Positions 16,612 through 24,765 of a stretch of 64,000 nucleotides of DNA are shown here, in pieces. Origin of the DNA: Bacteroidota bacterium. Lineage in GTDB: Bacteria > Bacteroidota > Bacteroidia > Chitinophagales > Chitinophagaceae. Location of the stretch: positions 1 to 64,000 of the forward strand of contig JAKPSI010000002.1 in NCBI GenBank assembly GCA_029555415.1, written 5' to 3'. The translations under genes were made by a program, and so were the position numbers. The notes below the pieces were generated by a model that saw only the letters and a program-made list of their open reading frames with translations, was not told where the DNA came from and ran no database searches. Position 1 is the stretch's first letter. Each line of letters opens with the position of its first letter.

Positions 16612-17298
16612 ATGAGTACTGATGCCTGCGACTTAAGTAGTTGCTTTTTATGTGCTAATTGCATCCCGGAATGGAGGGAAGTAATTGTAGTGAAGAAAGA
16701 AACAATTCATTTTAAAAAAGGGGAATTGATATTTAAAGAAGGAGACAAAGTAAATGGGATATACTTTCTTTATTCAGGCGCAGTTAAAGTGCATAAACAA
16801 TGGGTAGATCAAAAAGAATTGATTATACGTTTCACAAGGCAGGGCGATATAGTAGGCCACCGGGGCCTGGCGGCGGGGGATCTGTATCCTGTTTCAGCCA
16901 CTGCATTGGCAGCATCGGAAGCCTGCTTTATCAGTAACGTTTTTTTGGAAACTATCCTCAAGGCTGATCACAGTTTTACCTACCGGCTGATGCAGTTTTA
17001 TTCCAGCGAATTACAAAAGGCTGAAATGCGGATGCGAAACCTGGCACTGATGGAAGTGAAAGGCAGGATAGCAGAAACTTTGTTAGAATTACTGGAAGTT
17101 TTTGGTACCAACGCTGAAGGGTATATGACGGTACCAGTTACACGACAAGACATTGCGGCTTATGCCGGTACTACTTACGAAACCGTTTTTAAATTCTTAA
17201 AAACTTTAACCACCGATAAAATAATCAATACCGATGGGAAACATATCAAAATAAATGCTGAAAATAAGTTGCGAAAAATAGTTAAAAATGCAAAATGA
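16612..17298 (+). CDS. Fnr-like regulator with N-terminal cysteine cluster
   Basis: 228-residue Crp/Fnr protein. The first 17 residues contain C-x4-C-x2-C-x2-C (CDLSSCFLCANC), and a further cysteine is at ~103 (SEACF), enough for an oxygen- or NO-labile Fe-S cluster as in Fnr. Sensor barrel residues ~25-130 (KKGELIFKEGDKVNGIYFL, GDIVGHRGLAAG); helix-turn-helix near 180-200 (TRQDIAAYAGTTYETVFKFL). Being divergent to the CLC gene and next to the cbb3 operon, it is a good candidate for the oxygen switch of this block. Cysteine spacing differs from E. coli Fnr, so the cluster is inferred. Confidence 0.85.
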   Translation: MSTDACDLSSCFLCANCIPEWREVIVVKKETIHFKKGELIFKEGDKVNGIYFLYSGAVKVHKQWVDQKELIIRFTRQGDIVGHRGLAAGDLYPVSATALAASEACFISNVFLETILKADHSFTYRLMQFYSSELQKAEMRMRNLALMEVKGRIAETLLELLEVFGTNAEGYMTVPVTRQDIAAYAGTTYETVFKFLKTLTTDKIINTDGKHIKINAENKLRKIVKNAK

Positions 17299-17331
17299 AA
17301 AGATTGATTTAATCTTCTAAAACTCTTAATT

Positions 17332-17766
17332 ATGAAACATTACAGCGATCTTAATGAAAGTGAAAAGAAACAGTTATTAAAATTACCGGCGTATATGTCA
17401 TTGCTTACTTCAACAACAGAAGCGGGCATTGATAAGGAGGAAAAAGATACAGCCTTAAAGATTACCCATGTAAAAGCATATTCCAGCGATCCCATTCTGG
17501 TAGATTTTTACAAAGAAGCGGAAAGTGTTTTTGAAAAAACAATTACTGACCTGGATGCCAAATTACCACACAACAGGGAAGAAAGAAAAATCGCAATTCA
17601 ACTGGAATTAAACAAGTTGGAAAGCTTGCTAAGTAAACTTGACCCCGATTTTGTAAGTGCTTTACGAAGAAGTATAAGGTCTTATGATTATTACATTTCA
17701 AAAGCGCATCAAAATGTTATGGAGTATTTCATTTTCCCCATGCCGATTGATGGAATATCAGATTAG
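17332..17766 (+). CDS. Conserved soluble protein, function unknown
   Basis: 144-residue protein that I do not recognise. It is mostly charged helix, with no signal peptide, membrane segment or cysteine motif: KHYSDLNESEKKQLLKLPAY at the start, then EEKDTALKITHVKAYSSDP and ETVELNKLESLLSKL-like helical heptads in the second half, ending in a hydrophobic YFIFPMPIDG. It starts 33 bases after the Fnr-like gene on the same strand and is probably cotranscribed with it. Helical and acidic nature might suit a stress or partner-binding protein; no stronger call is possible. Confidence 0.6.
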   Translation: MKHYSDLNESEKKQLLKLPAYMSLLTSTTEAGIDKEEKDTALKITHVKAYSSDPILVDFYKEAESVFEKTITDLDAKLPHNREERKIAIQLELNKLESLLSKLDPDFVSALRRSIRSYDYYISKAHQNVMEYFIFPMPIDGISD

Positions 17767-18226
17767 TTCCTCGCTTTTTCGGCTTCATTAAAGAAAGTGA
17801 TTTACCCGATCATCAAACAGGTAAATGAAGGTACCTGCAGTTTTATTTTGTAGAGCAACGGGTTAAGAATCATTTCAAAACGGGATTCAATATATCTTTA
17901 GCAATATTTACCCGAATAGCGAGGGAATAGGATTGAACTTAATAAGTTAAAATATTGATAAGTTTATAATGCAGACGTTTGTATTGTAAAGGATGAATTA
18001 TAAACTTTGTAGCTTTACTGAAATTGAAAAATAAAAATCACATACACGTTCTATTGTTTCCTGGCAAATCTCAAAACCTGCCGGAGCAATTTTTCTTTTG
18101 CCATACTTCTCTTGATTTCCTTCCCAATCAAAAGGCCTTTTGTACTTCAACCCCGGGCTGATAACTATTTACTTCAACCGGGGTACGCTTTATTTCATTT
18201 AATTCATTTTTTGAAAAATAACAACT
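17767..18226. other. 460-bp intergenic stretch
   Basis: No gene seen. It holds one 7-bp inverted repeat (ATTTACC at 17800-17806 and GGTAAAT at 17820-17826) that may end transcription of the gene before it, and a pair of short direct repeats TACTTCAACC around 18136 and 18170, ahead of the glutamate-synthase-like gene. The stretch is AT-rich and presumably carries that gene's promoter, which I could not locate. Confidence 0.4.
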
Positions 18227-19789
18227 ATGTCACGAAATCATAAAATGGTTTCGGCAAGCGGAAGTATAGTATCAATTATTGTACTTCTAAATGTAATAGT
18301 ACTGAAAGCAGCCTATATTAATAACCCTGTTTATTATTGGCTCTTATTACTATTACTGCCATTATTATTGCTTGCCGTATATAATATAACACAAAAAAAA
18401 CACGCTGTATTACGTAATTATCCGGTGGTGGGTTATCTAAGATATATGCTGGAAACTATTCGCCCTGAAATACGACAATACTTTTTTGAATCGGATGACG
18501 ATGGTAAGCCATTTAACCGGCGGCAACGATCCATTGTATATCAACGTGCAAAAAATGAACGTCAAACTGTTGCATTTGGTATGCAGGCAGATCCCAATAA
18601 ACCCGGCCATGAATGGGTAGCCCATTCTATCTATCCGGCTTCCATACAAGAGAAAAATTTAAGGGTTACTATCGGGAATGATCAATGCCGTAAACCTTAT
18701 AACGCAAGTATTTTAAACATTGGTGCCATGAGTTATGGGGCTTTAAGTAAAACTGCAATACAGGCACTAAATGAGGGCGCAAATTTAGGTGGCTTTGCAC
18801 ATAATACTGGCGAGGGAGGTATAAGCCCTTATCATCTCAAAGGCGGAGATCTGATCTGGCAAATAGGAACCGGGTATTTTGGATGCCGTGATGAAAAAGG
18901 AAATTTTGATGCGGAATTATTCAAAGTAAATGCATGCAGGCCGGAGGTGAAAATGATTGAATTGAAATTATCACAGGGCGCTAAACCTGGTCATGGGGGA
19001 ATATTACCTGCGGCAAAGAATACATTTGAGATTGCTGCAATTAGGAACGTACCTGTTAACACAACTGTAGCTTCGCCTCCTGCCCATTCAGTGTTTATAA
19101 ATGCGGAAAGCATGTTATTGTTTATTGAAAGATTGAGATACCTGTCCGGCGGAAAGCCTGTCGGTTTTAAACTGTGTATTGGAGATAAAAAGGAATTTCA
19201 CCAAATATGTTATTACATGCGAAAGACTAACATCATTCCGGATTTTATTGTGATTGATGGAGCTGAAGGAGGCACCGGCGCCGCACCCCTGGAATTTACA
19301 GACAATGTAGGAATGCCATTATATGAAGCACTCACTTTTGCTTCAAAAACTTTACAGGTATATGGATTAAACGACCAGGTAAAGTTAATAGCAGCGGGTA
19401 AAATTATAACAGGGTTCGATATTCTTAAAGTGCTTGCATTGGGTGCCAGCGCATGCTGTAGCTCAAGAGGAATGATGTTTTCGCTAGGATGCATTCAGGC
19501 ATTAAAATGTGACAGCGACAAATGTCCCGTAGGTGTTGCCACTCAAAACCCCGCTTTGTACAAGGGCCTTGATGTATCCGATAAGCGGGTTCGGGTAGCC
19601 AATTTTCATACCAATACAATCAAAGCAACTGCAGAATTAATGGAAGCTTGTGGATTTAAGGATTTAAACCATATAACCATAGCTAGTTTTTTTCGCAAAC
19701 TTGATGGTTTAAATACTAAAAGCTTTGGTGAAATTTATGGTTTACATAAAGCAAAAACAGGTAAAACACTTAATCCAATTTTAAATTAA
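18227..19789 (+). CDS. FMN-binding glutamate-synthase-like protein, membrane-anchored
   Basis: 520 residues. Two hydrophobic segments at the N-terminus (residues ~10-50) precede the central/FMN barrel of glutamate synthase: NIGAMSYGALSKTAIQALN, HNTGEGGISPYHL, KPGHGGILPAAK and DGAEGGTGAAPLEF. The 3Fe-4S ligands are kept in C-x5-C-x4-C (CIQALKCDSDKC, residues ~424-435) followed by PVGVATQ. The glutaminase and the small NADPH-binding subunit are absent, so it probably does not make glutamate alone. Members of this group are membrane-associated flavoproteins with unclear electron partner. Followed after 5 bases by the Rnk-like gene. Confidence 0.88.
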   Translation: MSRNHKMVSASGSIVSIIVLLNVIVLKAAYINNPVYYWLLLLLLPLLLLAVYNITQKKHAVLRNYPVVGYLRYMLETIRPEIRQYFFESDDDGKPFNRRQRSIVYQRAKNERQTVAFGMQADPNKPGHEWVAHSIYPASIQEKNLRVTIGNDQCRKPYNASILNIGAMSYGALSKTAIQALNEGANLGGFAHNTGEGGISPYHLKGGDLIWQIGTGYFGCRDEKGNFDAELFKVNACRPEVKMIELKLSQGAKPGHGGILPAAKNTFEIAAIRNVPVNTTVASPPAHSVFINAESMLLFIERLRYLSGGKPVGFKLCIGDKKEFHQICYYMRKTNIIPDFIVIDGAEGGTGAAPLEFTDNVGMPLYEALTFASKTLQVYGLNDQVKLIAAGKIITGFDILKVLALGASACCSSRGMMFSLGCIQALKCDSDKCPVGVATQNPALYKGLDVSDKRVRVANFHTNTIKATAELMEACGFKDLNHITIASFFRKLDGLNTKSFGEIYGLHKAKTGKTLNPILN

Positions 19790-19794
19790 ATATT

Positions 19795-20196
19795 ATGCAG
19801 AAAATAAAGAACAAACTCATTTTATTAAATGAGGATTATAATATGCTGAAAGCATATATCAAGTCGATGGTAAGCGCAAAGTTTATAGATAAAAATAATT
19901 TAGTGCAGTTAGAAAAGGAATTATTGAAGGGACCTGTTCTTGTAGACAAAAAAGACTTTCCTGAAGATGGCGTTTGTGTAAATTCGGAAGTTACCGTACA
20001 GGATCAATCTACAGGACGAAAACTTCAATTGAAACTTGTTTTACCTGCGCAGGCAAATTTAGGACTTGGCAGAATTTCTGTATTTGCTCCAATGGGAACA
20101 GCTTTAATTGGCTATCGCAAAGGCCAGTTGGTAAAATGGCAAATGCCAGGGGGAAGAAAAGAATTTCTTATAGTGGATGTGCTGAATGCTAGTTGA
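19795..20196 (+). CDS. Rnk-like protein with GreA/GreB C-terminal domain
   Basis: 133-residue soluble protein. Residues 1-50 are a short helical region (LLNEDYNMLKAYIKSMV), residues ~55-130 the FKBP-like C-terminal domain of GreA/GreB (VCVNSEVTVQDQSTGRKLQLKLVLP, RISVFAPMGTALIGYRKGQLVKWQMPGG). The long coiled coil of a true Gre factor is missing, so it should bind RNA polymerase like Rnk rather than cleave transcripts. It starts 5 bases after the glutamate-synthase-like gene and ends at a strong terminator. Confidence 0.85.
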   Translation: MQKIKNKLILLNEDYNMLKAYIKSMVSAKFIDKNNLVQLEKELLKGPVLVDKKDFPEDGVCVNSEVTVQDQSTGRKLQLKLVLPAQANLGLGRISVFAPMGTALIGYRKGQLVKWQMPGGRKEFLIVDVLNAS

Positions 20197-20230
20197 TAAA
20201 ATATCAAATATTCCTTAGCATTCTCATCAA

Positions 20231-20262
20231 TAAAATGCCCCCGCCATAGCCGGGGCATTTTA
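20231..20262 (+). terminator. Intrinsic terminator after the Rnk-like gene
   Basis: Perfect 11-bp stem TAAAATGCCCC / GGGGCATTTTA with a 10-base loop, 35 bases after the stop codon; A and T flanks allow function on both strands. Confidence 0.8.
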
Positions 20263-20408
20263 CAAATAAGGCCTGGAAAGAAGAATACACAAGCATCTTT
20301 TTTTCAATTCCTTAAAAGCGTCTTGCTGGTTTATCCGAACCGGTTATAACCTTTCTTGCAATCTCTTTTTCGAATTATTATTTCCTGTTATTCTCATCTT
20401 TTAATCAC

Positions 20409-21024
20409 ATGATCATGTCAACTATAATTTCAGTAGCAATTTTAATTTTAACTACTACCGGTATTTTGTATTTTTTTATTTTTATCAACACTCAAAAAAA
20501 TAAGAAGCGGCTGAAAATGTTAGTGAATACTTTCAGTAAGACTGGCGCAGATAAAAGATTATTTTTTCATAACAGGAAGTTCTAAAAGAAAAAATAATCG
20601 GACTGGATGGGGCCCAGCAAAAATGAATGATTTTTGATTTTAACGATTCCAATACTTTCATAAATATCAATGTTGGCGTTGTAAAAGACTGTTCATTCAT
20701 AAAAGAATATATACAGGTAAGTTTTGGAAATGGAAAGGAAGCTGATATTGAACAACAACTTCGTTCTATGGGTTTGAAATTTAGTTTCAAAAATGGACCC
20801 GTACCTTTTTGCTTTCATTTTATAATGCCAACGCAAATTCGATTTATGAAATGGCCGACCTGGAAACAAAAGCAAAAAATCGGGGAATTATACTGTCTAA
20901 AATGCGCATAAAAGATTTTGAGGGAAAGCGTAATATGCCTTTAAAAATCAACTTAAATATAACAAACTCTTTCAACGATATTTTACCTTATGAATTAAAC
21001 AATCACGAATACTATATTTGGTAA
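20409..21024 (+). pseudogene. Decayed gene for an unknown membrane-anchored protein
   Basis: One protein-like reading of roughly 200 residues is split by two frame changes and an internal stop. It starts at ATG 20409 or 20415 with a membrane helix (ISVAILILTTTGILYFFIF), reads to ...RLFFHNRK, then continues after a shift near 20579 (VLKEKIIGLDGAQQK), meets TGA at 20624, resumes in the same frame at 20627 (MIFDFNDSNTFININVGV) and shifts again near 20804 into LSFYNANANSIYEMADLETK, ending at 21024 with YYIW. Segments join smoothly in sense, so this is one broken gene and not three. Function not recognised. Confidence 0.7.
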
Positions 21025-21094
21025 CAAACAAACCACTAATAAGGAATTTGGGTGAAGTCATACAATTATAATTTAAAAAGCATTTTTAACTGAT

Positions 21095-21379
21095 ATGGAT
21101 TCAGAAGAAAATACGATTATTTTTACGCTTGTTTACCTGGGAGGGGATTACCCTGTACGAACTTACAAAAATGAATATCACAGCTTGATGGTGTTGATTG
21201 CTGTTCATTTAGATTTGATTGGTTTTGGCTTGTGTAGCGGCATGGGTAGTTGTGGCACTTGTATGGTAGAAATTATGGAGAAGAAAGCTTCTGTTGTCAG
21301 GCACACTTTATCCTGCGATGTTCAGGTGAACGATGAACTTGCTAATACTATTATAACTGTAGTAAAGAGACGCTATTAA
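21095..21379 (+). CDS. [2Fe-2S] ferredoxin-like protein
   Basis: 94-residue soluble protein. Cysteines C-x5-C-x2-C in GLCSGMGSCGTC (residues ~48-56) and a fourth in HTLSCDVQ (~74) are the ligands of a plant-type cluster. It resembles the ferredoxin at 9571 in layout (GDYPVRTYKNEYHSLMVLI corresponds to the segment before the cysteines there), so the two look like paralogs. It stands between a decayed gene and gene remnants, without an obvious partner. The family call is firm; the partner enzyme is unknown. Confidence 0.82.
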   Translation: MDSEENTIIFTLVYLGGDYPVRTYKNEYHSLMVLIAVHLDLIGFGLCSGMGSCGTCMVEIMEKKASVVRHTLSCDVQVNDELANTIITVVKRRY

Positions 21380-21570
21380 AATTAGCTGTTCAAGCAAGTA
21401 AGTGCAACACGTGATTTTAGTAAATATGCCTAATTATACGCTTTATAGTCAAGTAGGAAAGATGTTGCCGTTTTGCAGCTCTTATACAAAATTGGCGGTT
21501 TAATTTTGATCAATATGAAATTACTAATAGTCTTTTAACAGTTTCTGTTTTGATACTAAATCTCGGAGAA

Positions 21571-21660
21571 AGGATTGTTTTCAATATTGTGTTCTAAAAA
21601 GTGTAGTGATCAGAAGTTAGAAGCATCACTTTCGATTTATAAATCCTGTACTCTCGGGTT
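21571..21660 (-). pseudogene. Fragment of a DUF1016 gene
   Basis: This stretch aligns without gaps, at a constant offset of 1130 bases, to 22701-22790 inside the intact DUF1016 gene. On the minus strand it reads SNF-stop-SLHFLEHNIENN where the intact gene reads ANFWSLTVLEHHIENN; the tryptophan codon has become TGA. It is the remnant of a second copy or of an older homolog. Confidence 0.7.
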
Positions 21661-21687
21661 TAATAAAGAGAAACCAGTATCTTAGAC

Positions 21688-21990
21688 TTGTTAGAAAACA
21701 TCGCATATGATACTGGAGCGAAGGTGATTGACGTAGCCCTTGCGTGGATTAGACAGAAGTATGATCATTCCACTTTATCAACCGTTACAATCATTGGTCC
21801 GAGAACTCTGCAACAATTGGAAGATAATCTTTCATCCCTCGAATTACAATTGACTCAGGAGCAGATAAACCAATTAAACGACATCAGTAAATTCGATTTA
21901 GGGTCGCCACATGAAGTGATTGCAGCTTCACAGAATAACATAGTCGGAAAAGGATCGGGTAAAATAGAAATCAAACATTCAGTAAGGTAA
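21688..21990 (+). pseudogene. C-terminal remnant of an aldo/keto reductase
   Basis: About 100 residues matching only the end of an aldo/keto reductase: DVALAWIRQKYDHSTLSTVTIIGPRTLQQLEDNLSSLELQLTQEQINQL carries the family's late NADP-binding element (IIGPRTLQQLEDN) and final helix. The catalytic Asp-Tyr-Lys-His part and the N-terminal two thirds of the barrel are missing, and no normal start is present (the frame opens at a TTG). Upstream sequence is a fragment of another gene, so this is a leftover of a rearrangement. Confidence 0.7.
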
Positions 21991-22133
21991 TAAAAATGGT
22001 CTTTATTTGTTTAACATCCTCGTGCTTAGAGGAGCTTTATTTTTTCCCTTACGGACTTTGAAGCCTCCTCTGTGATAAGTATCAATATTTCCTTTTAATT
22101 TTAATTGCTCATTAAACGTATTTACTGAATTTT

Positions 22134-23240
22134 TTACTGCAATAACTTACCTAATTCATTTGTATCAGGAAATATGCCTTTCATTTGCGCCGGTGTTTGT
22201 TTTGAAGTTTTATAAGTAGCTACTCCCATTGCCTTATCAAAACTTTTGATTGCAAACTCAACTACTGTATTATTTTTCTCTTTGCAAAGCACAATGCCAA
22301 TACTGCTATTTTCCTGCTGCAGTTTCACTTTTTCATCCAGCACATTGAGATAAAAATTGAGTTGACCGGCATCAGCAGGTTTGAATTTACCCTTCTTCAA
22401 TTCAAAAGCCACCAGACACTGCAGGTATCGGTTAAAAAATAATAGATCTATAAAAAATTCATCCCCATCCACTTCAAGCCGGTATTGGTTCCCAATAAAG
22501 CAAAATCCCTTACCCATTTGCAGGATAAAGTTTCTGATATTTAAAACGACCTGTTGTTCAATGTGCCGTTCGTCTTCCAATTCGTCGCCTGCAATAAAAT
22601 CGAGCAGGTACTCATCCTTGAATACTTTTAAAGCCGAGGGCTTTAAACTCTCAGACAAAGTGCCTGAAAAATTGTTGGGTAACTTACCTTCCTTTCCGTA
22701 TAGGTTGTTTTCAATATGGTGTTCCAGAACTGTCAGTGACCAGAAGTTGGCTGCTGCCGACTGGATGTAGAAAATCCGCGCATCCCAAGCCTTTATTTTG
22801 GTTAGAATGGCGAAATGATGGGAGAAGCTGACACTTGTAAAAGCCTCATAAAATGCTTCATTTTCGATTAGGTTCGACAGTGCCGAACCTATTGAAAAAT
22901 CTACTCTCACTTGGCCAGCTAATTGGTTCGACGGCGTCGAACCTATTACAAGATGGGGGCCATAGGCATCTGAAAATAGCCGTATTTTTTTGAGATTGCC
23001 AGAAGAAAATCCCTTTAGCCCTGGGAGTTCATTCTGTAGGTCTGCAGATATCTGGTCGAGAACTTTGGCGCCCCATTTTTGAACCCTAATTTTGTCCGAA
23101 ATCATTAGGCCGGTTCTAAAATAGAGCATCAACTGTTCTCTGTTTGCTAACCTTGCAGCCACATAGCGGCTCTGCACAATTTGTTGCTTAATGGATTGAA
23201 TAAAGTCAATGTAGCCTTTGTCAATTTTCATATTTGCCAT
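22134..23240 (-). CDS. DUF1016 / YhcG-type PD-(D/E)xK nuclease-domain protein
   Basis: 368 residues. N-terminal winged-helix-like DUF1016 region (residues ~5-160; YVAARLANREQLMLYFRTG, then GFSSGNLKKIRLF), C-terminal PD-(D/E)xK nuclease domain (residues ~200-345) with the core YRLEVDGDEFFIDLLFFN and VAFELKKGKF, supplying the acidic residues and lysine. Such proteins occur as accessory genes with phages, restriction loci and toxin systems; DNA cleavage is inferred from fold. Full length for the family. It lies next to a fragment of a homolog (21571) and to HicAB, in a zone of gene turnover. Confidence 0.88.
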   Translation of the reverse strand: MANMKIDKGYIDFIQSIKQQIVQSRYVAARLANREQLMLYFRTGLMISDKIRVQKWGAKVLDQISADLQNELPGLKGFSSGNLKKIRLFSDAYGPHLVIGSTPSNQLAGQVRVDFSIGSALSNLIENEAFYEAFTSVSFSHHFAILTKIKAWDARIFYIQSAAANFWSLTVLEHHIENNLYGKEGKLPNNFSGTLSESLKPSALKVFKDEYLLDFIAGDELEDERHIEQQVVLNIRNFILQMGKGFCFIGNQYRLEVDGDEFFIDLLFFNRYLQCLVAFELKKGKFKPADAGQLNFYLNVLDEKVKLQQENSSIGIVLCKEKNNTVVEFAIKSFDKAMGVATYKTSKQTPAQMKGIFPDTNELGKLLQ

Positions 23241-23363
23241 TTTCGTTTAAGTATTTGTTGAAAAATAAAATCCCTAAAGCGTTGATTGCTAAGCAACAAT
23301 GCTAGCCAATCGCTTTAGGTCCATTATAAATAAGTTCGAAAATTGTACAGGGAGGACGACGAA

Positions 23364-23391
23364 AAATGCCCTGCAGTTTTGCAGGGCATTT
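23364..23391. terminator. Strong hairpin upstream of the DUF1016 gene
   Basis: Perfect 11-bp stem AAATGCCCTGC / GCAGGGCATTT with a 6-base loop. T-runs on the minus strand make it a terminator for anything read leftward before the DUF1016 promoter. Confidence 0.7.
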
Positions 23392-23474
23392 CTATTTTAA
23401 TTACATATGAATAAACCTGGTTTATGGCCAGTGGGTTGTCCCGCACGTGCGGGATCTTCCCGACGAAGCAAAGG

Positions 23475-23504
23475 AGCCTTGGCGTAAGCCAGGGCTTTTT
23501 TTTT
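23475..23504 (+). terminator. Intrinsic terminator with nine-T run
   Basis: Stem AGCCTTGGC / GCCAGGGCT (one G-T pair), loop GTAA, followed by nine T. No gene lies directly upstream on the plus strand, so it may insulate hicAB from incoming transcription. Confidence 0.7.
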
Positions 23505-23506
23505 CC

Positions 23507-23533
23507 CGCAGATCCCGCAGATGAAGCGCAGAT
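23507..23533. repeat. Three CGCAGAT short repeats
   Basis: CGCAGAT occurs at 23507-23513, 23516-23522 and 23527-23533. Similar runs are scattered between genes in related genomes as far as I recall. The rest of 23534-23751 is non-coding and ends with a TACCTTTG box at 23739-23746 that fits a Bacteroidetes -7 element for hicA. Confidence 0.5.
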
Positions 23534-23751
23534 TGCGCGGAATTCTTCTCAGTTAGGGATCGTTGAAAACTCCTTGAATGACGCTCAGCACGCCCATTAT
23601 CATTTCTTCATTTTCCATTCTCCATTCATTCTCCCGTTATTTCATCATGAACAGGAAGGATTAAACCATCACAATTCAGTTTAATTACGATACGCCCGGA
23701 AGGAGTTTGTTTTAATTTTAGGAAAGTAATAAATTTATTACCTTTGTCAAA

Positions 23752-23937
23752 ATAAAGTCCAGCGAACTGATCCGGATGCTGAAGAGAGATGGCTGGTACA
23801 TAGTCAGGCAATCCGGAAGTCATATGATCCTGGAACATGCCACAAAGAAAGGACAGATCGTATGTCCTTTTCATGGCAGCCATGGGATCGGCAAAGGACT
23901 GGAAAGAAAGATCAAAAGGGACGCGGGTTTTAAATGA
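23752..23937 (+). CDS. hicA: HicA-family mRNA interferase toxin, apparent ATA start
   Basis: 61-residue toxin of a type II toxin-antitoxin pair; HicA cleaves mRNA and is held by HicB. The complete family sequence is present: KSSELIRMLKRDGWY, the catalytic histidine in RQSGSHMIL, and PFHGSHGIGKGLERKI. The position of the usual first Met is an ATA codon, and no ATG, GTG or TTG lies further upstream before the in-frame stop at 23719. The first in-frame ATG, at 23776, would remove eight residues. A TACCTTTG promoter box at 23739-23746 would place the transcript start near the ATA. The stop overlaps the hicB start (ATGA). Confidence 0.85.
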   Translation: MKSSELIRMLKRDGWYIVRQSGSHMILEHATKKGQIVCPFHGSHGIGKGLERKIKRDAGFK

Positions 23938-24320
23938 TTACAACTATGAAGATCAAAATGGTCGTGGAAAAGACAAGAACTGGTTATTCAGCATATGCGG
24001 AAAAACTACCGGTGTTCACAACCGGACGAAGCCTCAATGAACTCAAGTCGAATGTACTGGAGGCGGTAAATCTGTTTTATGAGAAGCAGGGGAAACGTGT
24101 TACTGTGAACGACCTGAACATCACGCTTGATCTTCCGCAATTCTTCGAATTCTATAAGGTCATCAATGCAAAAGCACTGTCTGAGCGTATTGGTATGAAC
24201 CAGAGTCTGCTCGCACAATATATCAAAGGCATTAAAAAACCTTCTGCCGCGCAAACTGACAGGATCTTGAAAGGTGTACAACAGATAGGGAGGGAGTTAG
24301 CGGGCATTTCATTTTCATGA
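23934..24320 (+). CDS. hicB: HicB-family antitoxin with helix-turn-helix
   Basis: 128 residues. N-terminal HicB fold (residues ~5-60; KMVVEKTRTGYSAYAEKLPVF, TTGRSLNELKSNVLEAVNLF) that binds HicA, and a C-terminal Xre-like helix-turn-helix (residues ~78-118; AKALSERIGMNQSLLAQYIKG, KPSAAQTDRILKGVQ) for autoregulation at the operon promoter. Start at 23934 overlaps the hicA stop by four bases; an ATG four codons later is the alternative. Intact and of normal length, whichever state the toxin start is in. Confidence 0.9.
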   Translation: MITTMKIKMVVEKTRTGYSAYAEKLPVFTTGRSLNELKSNVLEAVNLFYEKQGKRVTVNDLNITLDLPQFFEFYKVINAKALSERIGMNQSLLAQYIKGIKKPSAAQTDRILKGVQQIGRELAGISFS

Positions 24321-24336
24321 TTACACAGTAAACGGA

Positions 24337-24765
24337 GGTGGTCGGTGAAAAACACCGACCACGGCGCTGCAGGTAACTTTTGTTATGCCGGCGATATCTG
24401 CTGTCTTAAAAACACAACAGCAATGCAAAACACCGGCAACGGCGCTGAAGTTGCTTTTGTTGTTATTTAAACATTTCTGCTTTCAAACTGCAGCAGCAAA
24501 GATGCACGCCGCGGCAGGGTGTTTTTCACCCGCCGCCGAATACCTCGAATGATGAGTTGTATGGTGGTCGGTGAAAAACACCGACCACGGCGCTATAGGT
24601 AGCGCTCGTTTTACCTGCGATATCTGCTGTCTTAAAAACACAACAGCACTGCAAAACACCGGCAACGGCGCTGAAGTTGCTTCTGTTGTTATTTAAACAT
24701 TTCTGCTTTCAAACTGCAGCAGCAAAGAAGCACGCCGCGGCAGGGTGTTTTTTCACCCGCCGCCG
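24337..24765. repeat. Nested tandem repeat, two units of about 202 bp
   Basis: Unit 1 is 24337-24538, unit 2 is 24563-24765, at an offset of 226 bases and very similar. Each unit opens with the hairpin TGGTCGGTG-aaaaa-CACCGACCA (24339-24361; 24565-24587) and closes with GGGTG-T5/6-CACCC. Each unit is itself two related halves beginning AAACACCG and continuing ACGGCGCTG, at 24348 and 24427 in unit 1. No open frame is conserved, so this is a structural or RNA-level element between hicB and the glycoside hydrolase. Confidence 0.8.

Noticed and set aside
23626-23883. 85-codon minus-strand frame over hicA
   Set aside because: It is the antisense of the well-supported HicA coding frame.
24337-24765. 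Possible CRISPR array
   Set aside because: Repeat units are ~200 bp with hairpins and no short regular repeat-spacer pattern.
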